NCBI RefSeq assembly: GCF_038003045.1
Contig: NZ_JBBOOK010000001.1
Location: 2,108,001-2,172,000 of the forward strand
Reading direction: 5' to 3'
Length of the DNA stretch: 64,000 nucleotides
DNA from: Sporosarcina sp. FSL W7-1349
GTDB taxonomy: Bacteria > Bacillota > Bacilli > Bacillales_A > Planococcaceae
The notes below the pieces were generated by a model. It saw only the letters and a list, made by a program, of their open reading frames with translations. It did no database searches and was not told the DNA's origin. Every line of letters begins with the position of its first letter. The first letter of the stretch is position 1. The translations under genes were made by a program, and so were the position numbers. This document shows, in pieces, positions 54,478 to 61,101 of this stretch.

Positions 54478-55371
54478 TCACCCCATAATATTTTGATAGG
54501 TTAATATCATGTCCTCTGTTGGTATTTGAGCGTAAATGCGGGTTGTATTCAAGTCTGAATGTCCCATCACGTCCGCAATGAATTGTAAGTCTGCACCTCT
54601 CGCCAGCATATTCGTCGCAAATGTATGCCGACACATATGAGGATGAAAGGATTGCATTAATCCGGCTTTCACTCCAACTTTTCGAAGGACTATCTGGATC
54701 CCCTGTACTTGAAGACCGTTACCGAACTTATTCATGAATAATGGATCTTCTTCATTCGCTGAACGACTATCCAAGTAGTTACGCAACACTAAACCACACT
54801 CCTCCGAAAAATAAACCTGCCGGATTTTTCGACCTTTTCCCAATACATCTACTTTTCGTTTTCTAAAATCGATATCCTGAACACGTAAACTTGCTACTTC
54901 TGATACGCGACACCCAGTTGATAATAGAAATAAAAGCAAGGCTCGATTACGAATGGATAAGTGTTCAGAAGTTACTTTCACACGTGCATATTCAAATTCA
55001 TCCAAGTACTTTGGCAACGAATGAGGAATCTTAGGACGCCATCGTTTTTTCACGACGGTTCTCTCCATATACTCTTCCTCTAAACAAAAGGCAAAAAAAG
55101 AAGAGACTGCCGATAAATACAATTCAATCGTGCCCGCTTTCTTTCCTATCGAGAAATTAGTCAGCCATGTTCGAACTTGTTCAGTTGTAATGTCTCCTAA
55201 AGAAACCGAACAGTCCTTAAAGAATGACTCTACAATCCTTCGATATTTCTCTATAGTTGCTTCTGCTTTGTTCGCCAACTTCAAACTAAGTAAATACTCA
55301 TTTAGTACTTGTCGGGTTTCGTCTAATAAATGGTCAGCCGTACTTATCCAGTACTTTTTTGATTCATCCAG
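54478..55371 (-). CDS. Tyrosine recombinase A of pair 2 (single module)
   Basis: A 297-residue enzyme from a CTG start at 55371, which has AGGTG 7 bases upstream. A TTG at 55284 would cut the module. The frame extension restores the KKYWISTADHLLDETRQVLN opening found in every A module. It has only one core-binding module, then a catalytic domain with STGCRVSEVASL (Arg), LGKGRK (Lys), HPHMCRHTFATN (His, Arg), VMGHSDLNTT (His) and IYAQ (Tyr). A unique CTG start, possibly a mutated ATG, may lower its expression. It is about 45% identical by eye to the last half of the four-module A enzyme. Confidence 0.85.
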   Translation of the reverse strand: MDESKKYWISTADHLLDETRQVLNEYLLSLKLANKAEATIEKYRRIVESFFKDCSVSLGDITTEQVRTWLTNFSIGKKAGTIELYLSAVSSFFAFCLEEEYMERTVVKKRWRPKIPHSLPKYLDEFEYARVKVTSEHLSIRNRALLLFLLSTGCRVSEVASLRVQDIDFRKRKVDVLGKGRKIRQVYFSEECGLVLRNYLDSRSANEEDPLFMNKFGNGLQVQGIQIVLRKVGVKAGLMQSFHPHMCRHTFATNMLARGADLQFIADVMGHSDLNTTRIYAQIPTEDMILTYQNIMG

Positions 55372-55474
55372 TTTGTATCACCTCTCTTTACATCTCTAGG
55401 AATCTCTTGCTTTCAATATGGCCCATTGTTGTATTATTCATACTAACGATAATCTAAAATATTTATTGTAATAG

Positions 55475-55501
55475 ATTCTGAATTGTGTGGTGTACAGGCA
55501 C
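55475..55501 (-). repeat. Short dispersed repeat S3
   Basis: On the minus strand it reads GTGCCTGTACACCACACAAT followed by TCAGAA. It shares the GTGCCTG and CACAATTCAGA parts with S1 and S2 and lies between A of pair 2 and the N-terminal A relic. Confidence 0.55.
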
Positions 55502-55691
55502 TTTTTCAGTTCTAAATGTTCACCTTTGTCTCATACATCTTCATTCTAAAACCCGCCAATCAAAAAAAGCCCTACCTCCGCAAAGGGGACTACCTTTCTT
55601 AGCCTGTACTATGTTGGTAATATGAGTGAACATGTTTGATAATCATTCATCCACTTATTTTTGCGAACTTCTAAGCCTGTAATATAAAATT

Positions 55692-56369
55692 TTACTTGAA
55701 TTTAAATTCACATAACCCAGAAGCGCACACATTCAGAATTTCTTTCTCCCAACAATATTCATAAAGGGTGCGGAGTGCACTCCAAGCCCCAATCATTGTA
55801 GCTGCGCTGCACTGTTGCTGAGTATCTGTCATCCGTTGTTCGATTTCTTCCAGCGTAAGCTTGCAAAACGATTGGTCCATTTCCTTGAAGATTCTTTGTA
55901 AACAGCTTCGCATAGAAACAATCGTATTCTCTGACCTTCCTATGTTTTTCATATGAAGCAAAAACTGATTAAGGACCCGTTGATTGTCTTTGTTTGGAAG
56001 AATAATTTTCAACTCCCAGTAACGTTCCGTGCTGGATACGACCTGCAGATTCACGTCGAGCGGAAAGATCTCAAAGTGCCCTTCTTTAACACAATAATTA
56101 TAGAAGGCGCGTATTGTCTTTAGATAATCTTTCACCGTCCGCTCTTTTTTATGCTTTCTTTGTTCTGTAAGCCACGCCTCGATTGCTTCTGCTTTCACGG
56201 ATTTATAAGAAACTGGATGAGCTAAGAAAAAGGACTGCAAAGCAGCCCGGTAGAGCGTTAGAGTTTGTTGACTTTTATTCTTCTCTTTTAGGCTCCATAA
56301 AAATAAATTGAGGACGATGTGAGTGTCTTCCGACAGTCCTTCACAATTCACCTCCCAATATCCTGCCAT
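55692..56369 (-). pseudogene. N-terminal half of a four-module A recombinase
   Basis: A 225-codon frame closely similar (about 80% by eye) to residues 1-210 of the 635-residue A enzyme. It has two module starts, YWEVNCEGLSEDTHIVLNLF and YWELKIILPNKDNQRVLNQF, again 113 residues apart. It then leaves homology at EILN and stops. The catalytic domain is missing. It proves that the multi-module architecture is not a single accident but existed in at least two genes. ATG with AGGAGG is preserved. Confidence 0.85.
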
Positions 56370-56387
56370 CTCTACACCTCCTATTTC

Positions 56388-56741
56388 TTACTGTTGATAC
56401 TTTGAATGAGTATAATAGCTTGTCGGTAACGACGGTTGGACAAGATCATCCGATATGAACACTTCTGGTTTATACTTTTCTACAAGTATGCTTGGATTTC
56501 TTTTTAGTACGTTTTCTTCTACACATTGCTGATAGAAGTGCTGGACAGCAAAAATTTTGGAATGAATCATGTACGGGGGTATTCCTTGTTCTTCCATCGA
56601 ATTCAGCCACGCTTTAATATCAGGTTCTTCAATCTGATCAAACGGTTTTGCACAAAAAGAAAACAACTGGTTTAATACTCGTTCTGCATTCGATCGCGTG
56701 GTGTTGTCGCAAAAACAAACTGCTAGAATCTCTTTATTCAT
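56388..56741 (-). pseudogene. B-type recombinase with deleted catalytic domain
   Basis: A 117-codon frame: an N-terminal core-binding domain like B enzymes (KPFDQIEEPDIKAWLNSMEE, HFYQQCVEENVLKRNP), then a jump to the last residues of a B enzyme (KYQQ). It has no catalytic boxes. It lies 18 bases ahead of the A relic, the same B-then-A order as at 50.8 kb. Confidence 0.75.
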
Positions 56742-56920
56742 TGTTCATCACTCCATTTTCAAATTTTTGGGTTTGTACATGCTAGCTATGCTGGGTAAGG
56801 CCAAAATAGATTTAAGAAAATTCCTAAGGCGGGCTCTACTTGGAGTTGCTTCTAGTTTTTTACGAGGTACATGCCTTCCGCTCTATTGATATTGGTCATA
56901 CGCACATTTTCTTTCGGGCA

Positions 56921-57507
56921 TCATTCATGAGCCGTGTGTAAATACGTAGTGTTGAAATTCACATGCCCGAGCAAATCCTGTATTTGACTCGTCGGCATCT
57001 TTTTTGCTGCTAGATGTGCCGCGAACGTATGCCGCATGGTATGGGGGGTTACTTTAAAGCCCAACGTCTTCGAGTAGTTCCGAAAATTCTTTTGAACGCC
57101 GTCCTGATCCAACTGTTCACCTTTCTCATTGCAGAATAAATAGTCGCTTACGATTTTTCGTGTTGCCAGGTATGTTTTTAGTCGGACAGAACATTCATGC
57201 GTGAACAAAACGAACCGTTCTTTATTCCCTTTCGCTTCTCTTATCCAAATCTGATAGGTTTCCCATTTCACGTCCGTGAGCTTGATATTCAGCAATTCAC
57301 TTATCCTGCATCCCGTTGCATTGGTATTGTCAATTCTTGCTTGGTTAAATAGGGAATTGTATTAATTTTTAGTGGTGTTTTTACTGGTTGTGTACCGAAT
57401 TGATTTTCATTAACATCACTCTGAATTACATCTTTGCTCATTTCCATCACCTCATTGTTTTTTATTATTTTTGATATTGTCTCAACTGCGTTTTTTGAAT
57501 CTCTCAC
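56921..57507 (-). pseudogene. Frameshifted B-type recombinase
   Basis: Two frames of one decayed B gene. The upstream one (57507-57301) ends INTIPYLTKQEL and the downstream one (57295-56921) begins MLNIKLTDVKWETYQIW. It keeps TPHTMRHTFAAHLAAKK and QIQDLLGHVNFNTT. A single-base loss near 56945-56948, right before the nucleophile, replaces RIYTRLMN with YLHTAHE and a stop. In the other frame the intact IYTRLMNDARKK is still readable, so the decay is recent. Confidence 0.85.
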
Positions 57508-57698
57508 CGCTAAAAACCTCCTTTTTTAGTATTCTTAATTCTTTCTAATGATAGCTTTGGCAATTACTTTATCAATTAAACATTTTAAAAAAATTCTAGA
57601 TTAATAGCGGTAAAACAGAATTTACAAGTTACTTGCAAGGAAATTAACTTCATTTCGAATATCGATCGTTTACTTTATGAAGGTATAGTTGATGACAA

Positions 57699-57736
57699 AA
57701 AAGAGACACTAATTCATATGTGAATTGTGTCTCCGA
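57699..57736 (-). terminator. Intrinsic terminator of the secreted protein gene at 57763
   Basis: On the minus strand GAGACACAATTC pairs with GAATTAGTGTCTC and is followed by TTTTTTG. Confidence 0.85.
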
Positions 57737-57762
57737 ATAGTTTGTAGTTTAATGTTTTCTTG

Positions 57763-59001
57763 TTAACTTGCCAGTATTACGTTTATATCCTTTATTGTCT
57801 GAAGCTCTGCGTCTTCATTACTTAACCCATGATTTATATAATATTTAACCCCTTCTGTAAGTGCTGAATTTAAGAAGTATTCCTTAGGGTTGCTATATAA
57901 GAGTTCCAATGAAATTTGATAAGAAATGGAATCCCGAATGATTTTAGAATCAATATTATAGTTAGCTCCTACACTTATTAAATAGTCTCTAACTTCTCCA
58001 TATGGTAAAGAATACTCGTTAGTTGAATTTAAACGAGTTATTGGCCAATCAACAGTATTTGTAGTGTTTAAATCAAAGGTTTGTAGTTCATCCATTTCCA
58101 ACTGGTTTTCAATTGAAAACTGTTCCACTCCAATTAGTTTATAAAATTTCCCGCCAAAGTTTCGAGCAATACTACGCTTAGTAGGGTCCTTTCTCGTTTC
58201 TCTTAATATATAAGCATAAGTTTCAATAATATTTGTATCTCCAAGTGCTTCTAGAGAGACCGGGTTAATACTATATATCACGTTATAGAGGTAATCCTCA
58301 AGTGTTAGTTCACCATATAAATCAAATTTTGTATTACTAATTGCCAATTCCTCATGATAACCTAAAGCCTTATAGAATTTTGTTCCTTCACTAATAGCAG
58401 TCCGCTCTTTTTGTTTATTTGATTCCGCTTTTTTTAACTCCATGGTATATCTTTTCAGTTGAGTAAGCTGTTTTTCATTTAGATTTTTGTCCGAAAGATT
58501 ATAAAGTAAATACTTTTCCTTAAGGGCAATATCTTTATCATTATTAAATATGAATCTAGGATATTTCTGTTTAGGCGGCAGCAAAGAAACCCCTAAATTA
58601 CTAAAATTATCAGTAAGGTAATTATTCGGATGCGTTCTAAAATGTGGTCTCACATAAGTTCCATCTTTTCGATAGTACCCCTTCACGTAGACAAGCTTGT
58701 CTGCATCAGTTGTTCCGACAGAGTTCTTACCTTTGTATAGATTAATAATTTTTGATGAACCATAATCATAATTATTATTTGTATAGGTAGGGATAGGTGA
58801 TTTTGTTTCTGAAGGACTACTTGTTGTCCCACATCCTCTGTAATATCCACTGACTCTTGTCCCGTTCTTTTTTGTGTAGCCTTTTACATAAGTACACTTG
58901 GCCTCAGTATTATCTGGAAGTATTAATATCATCGGTATTGATAATAAAATGGCAGAAATCCAAATCAGTACATTCTTTTTGAACAATTTATTCATAAGCA
59001 T
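57763..59001 (-). CDS. Secreted protein with VKGYxRKDGT motifs, unknown function
   Basis: A 412-residue protein: ATG behind AGGAGG, signal peptide (about 1-34). It then has two copies of a short motif, CTYVKGYTKKNGTRVSGYYR and KLVYVKGYYRKDGTYVRPHF (followed by RTHPN), joined by a Ser/Thr/Asn-rich linker. The remaining 250 residues are mostly helical and match no family I know. The VKGYxRKxGTxV motif is common in small secreted Bacillales proteins and may bind wall polymer or another surface component. It is transcribed alone. Confidence 0.72.
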   Translation of the reverse strand: MLMNKLFKKNVLIWISAILLSIPMILILPDNTEAKCTYVKGYTKKNGTRVSGYYRGCGTTSSPSETKSPIPTYTNNNYDYGSSKIINLYKGKNSVGTTDADKLVYVKGYYRKDGTYVRPHFRTHPNNYLTDNFSNLGVSLLPPKQKYPRFIFNNDKDIALKEKYLLYNLSDKNLNEKQLTQLKRYTMELKKAESNKQKERTAISEGTKFYKALGYHEELAISNTKFDLYGELTLEDYLYNVIYSINPVSLEALGDTNIIETYAYILRETRKDPTKRSIARNFGGKFYKLIGVEQFSIENQLEMDELQTFDLNTTNTVDWPITRLNSTNEYSLPYGEVRDYLISVGANYNIDSKIIRDSISYQISLELLYSNPKEYFLNSALTEGVKYYINHGLSNEDAELQTIKDINVILAS

Positions 59002-59057
59002 TCAATTCCTCCTGTGGAAATTGCAAATTTAGGGCGAATGTGTTCGCCCCTCCCATT

Positions 59058-59288
59058 CTATTTCTTGTTCTTCAGTTTTTCCAATAGGCTACTAACCTTT
59101 TCTTTCATGTCTTGCGTCTCCTGTTTTAACACTTCGACGATCATATTGTTTTCTACCAAAACAATGTCGCCTTCAGCAAGCTGGCCATTATATTTACTAA
59201 CCTCGACCAATAACTCTTTGTTTTCATCAGGGTATTCCAAGAATACATACATGTTATTTTCGATTCGATCAAGAGTAAATTTTCTCAT
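59058..59288 (-). CDS. DUF3006 family protein
   Basis: A 76-residue protein of the DUF3006 family, with the FTLDRIENNMYVFLEYPDEN beta-strand core and a charged helical tail (KEKVSSLLEKLKNKK). It overlaps the preceding metallohydrolase gene by ATGA. DUF3006 genes often accompany secreted ComEC-like metallohydrolases, as here. The function is unknown. Confidence 0.85.
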   Translation of the reverse strand: MRKFTLDRIENNMYVFLEYPDENKELLVEVSKYNGQLAEGDIVLVENNMIVEVLKQETQDMKEKVSSLLEKLKNKK

Positions 59289-60349
59289 CGTTCACAACCC
59301 CACCCATCTTTATCGCGATCATGTTTAGATGCATATGCCGGATGAGTGCTTTTCACACCGTATGGATAATACTTTCGAAGCTCCGTACAGTTTTTATAGA
59401 CTGTTGGCGCTCCTGGAATAACGTATGTTCCAGATGACAAGTCGCTGCTTGATTTCGGTTTATCTGTTGGCTTAGGAGCAGGTTTAGATGCTGCAGCTGG
59501 TTTAGGTGCCGTTTTGCCACAGCTATTTGCTACTGAATGTTTTATACCATCAGTCGTGACAGTGATATCACAATGTACAGCAGTCTTGTAAATCTTGGCT
59601 CCAATTTTATTGAGCCTTCCTTCAACAGCTGAATTTGGATGGCCATAGCTGTTATTTTTGCCATATGACAATACACCGACTTTAGGTGATACATTGCTGA
59701 TAAATGCCGCAGAACTGCTTGTATTTGATCCGTGATGGCCGTTTTTGAGGACGGTCGCCGTAACATCGTATTTACCACGAATGTAGTCCTCGATTGCAGT
59801 ATCCGCATCTCCCATAAGCAGGAATGATACTTTGTTGTAAGTCACTTTCAATACGATTGATGCGTCGTTACTATCCTTTGCATTTTCATCGGCATATAAT
59901 ACTCGAATAATCATATGAGGATCCAGTGCAATCTTATCTAACACTTGTGCTACGTTAAATTTAATTTCTTTCTTGTCGATCAACGACAGTAATTCGTAAT
60001 ATGTTTGTGATGTATGCACATAGCCGGAATCCACAAAGTTTATGACGTTAAACGTATTCAAAACCTCAATCAATCCGCCAATGTGGTCGGCATCTGGATG
60101 CGTCGCTACTACGTAGTCCAGCTTTTTAACTCCCTTAGCTTTAAGGAAATCAACGACATGCTTACCTGCTGACTTAGGTCCACCGTCCACTAGCATATTC
60201 TTACCGTTGGGAGACTGAATAAATATCGCATCACCCTGCCCTACGTCGATGAAATGTACCTTTAGTTCTTTCGATGCTGCGTCAGTGGATGCTGGTAAAA
60301 GACCGATTGCCAATGCAATGACCATTAATATTGAGAATACCTTTTTCAA
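59285..60349 (-). CDS. Secreted ComEC-like metallo-beta-lactamase-fold protein with Excalibur domain
   Basis: A 354-residue secreted protein, TTG start behind GGGG, signal peptide (about 1-25). The metallo-beta-lactamase domain (about 28-265) has VHFIDVGQGDAIFIQSPNGK, the metal motif THPDADH (83-89) and NGHHGSNTS. This is the pattern of the ComEC/Rec2 C-terminal hydrolase, known to cut DNA in related proteins. A Pro/Lys linker leads to an Excalibur calcium-binding domain (C-terminal DRDKDGWGCER). It is probably an extracellular nuclease or phosphodiesterase bound to the wall. It is coupled with DUF3006. Confidence 0.9.
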   Translation of the reverse strand: MKKVFSILMVIALAIGLLPASTDAASKELKVHFIDVGQGDAIFIQSPNGKNMLVDGGPKSAGKHVVDFLKAKGVKKLDYVVATHPDADHIGGLIEVLNTFNVINFVDSGYVHTSQTYYELLSLIDKKEIKFNVAQVLDKIALDPHMIIRVLYADENAKDSNDASIVLKVTYNKVSFLLMGDADTAIEDYIRGKYDVTATVLKNGHHGSNTSSSAAFISNVSPKVGVLSYGKNNSYGHPNSAVEGRLNKIGAKIYKTAVHCDITVTTDGIKHSVANSCGKTAPKPAAASKPAPKPTDKPKSSSDLSSGTYVIPGAPTVYKNCTELRKYYPYGVKSTHPAYASKHDRDKDGWGCER

Positions 60350-60560
60350 ACCCCTACCCCCATTCTCTTTACCTATTATTTTAGACTTGGTAGGTTACTA
60401 TGTCTACATTGGACTGGATATCTATGCCAATTTAATTGGAGGAACACATTATCCGTTCATTTATTCAGATTATTCAGCAAGTATTATTGTAATAAAAGTG
60501 CGTAATGGTAAAATTGTTTCATAGGACTTTTATAGGGAGGAGATAAAATGGTAAGTTTGT
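60350..60560. other. Intergenic region upstream of the metallohydrolase
   Basis: No gene supported. It should contain the promoter of the metallohydrolase/DUF3006 transcript, but I could not assign boxes with confidence. Confidence 0.35.
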
Positions 60561-60690
60561 CTAGCTGTAGACGTTGCCGAACCTATTAATAAATAAGTGA
60601 ACGGACGGCGTTTGATGATACCTAGTGAGTACGATGACACACTCTTTCGAAAAATAAGTTTGTCTAGGTTTATTTCCTTTTCCGACAACA
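60561..60690 (-). pseudogene. Fragment of an A-type recombinase near cassette C3
   Basis: The minus strand reads VVGKGNKPRQTYFSKECVIV, then LFINRFGN, matching the beta-hairpin and following helix of the A catalytic domain of pair 2 (LGKGRKIRQVYFSEECGLVL, LFMNKFGN). No other catalytic box remains. Confidence 0.7.
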
Positions 60691-60824
60691 TCCGTTGTAA
60701 CTGGCATTCTGTATAAAATAAAAAAATACGGTTGCCCGATTCCTTTTTGATAACTGCTCCAAACTAAACAGTATGCGTGCAATGATGATTGGTTGGCATG
60801 AAAACCATGACCGGATCATTAAGC

Positions 60825-60868
60825 AACCCAAACAAGCCCTATAACCGGTTATAGGGCTTGTTTGGGTT
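60825..60868. repeat. Perfect 44-base palindrome without loop
   Basis: AACCCAAACAAGCCCTATAA and CC form the left arm, and the right arm is its exact reverse complement, meeting at 60846/60847 with no spacer. It lies between the A-recombinase relic and cassette C3. It could act as a bidirectional terminator or a protein-binding site. Confidence 0.85.
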
Positions 60869-60995
60869 TAGCTATAGATTTAATAAAGTTGTTGAAATTA
60901 AAAAGTCCCCTAGTCAACCGTTCAATTAGAGAACTCCTTCCTCCACCGATTTATCTGCGCTGGTACCTAGCACCTAGAGTTTATAAACTTTATTA

Positions 60996-61083
60996 AAAAA
61001 GAAAAGCCCGCAGAGATTTCTCTCCACGGAGCCTTTCTTCAGTCGCATACAAGTTGTCTGAATTGATTCAGAACCTTGCATCC
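60996..61083 (-). repeat. Cassette-end repeat R5 with terminator
   Basis: Reverse strand copy: GATGCAAGGTTCTGAATCAA, TTCAGACAACTTGTAT and a GGCTCCGTGGAGAG hairpin ending CTTTTCTTTTTT, 18 bases beyond the C3 stop. It has the same relation to C3 as R1 to C1. Confidence 0.8.
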
Positions 61084-61101
61084 GAACTGTAGGTACTCAA
61101 C

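Noticed and set aside
54473..54634. Longer start for recombinase B of pair 2 at 54634
   Set aside because: The extra 54 codons lie within the end of the A gene in another frame. ATG at 54472 has a good ribosome site and gives the same 277-residue length as the other B enzyme.
36141..61083. Possible CRISPR array from repeated short sequences
   Set aside because: The repeats are dispersed over 25 kb, include terminator hairpins, and are not regularly spaced; no cas genes are present.
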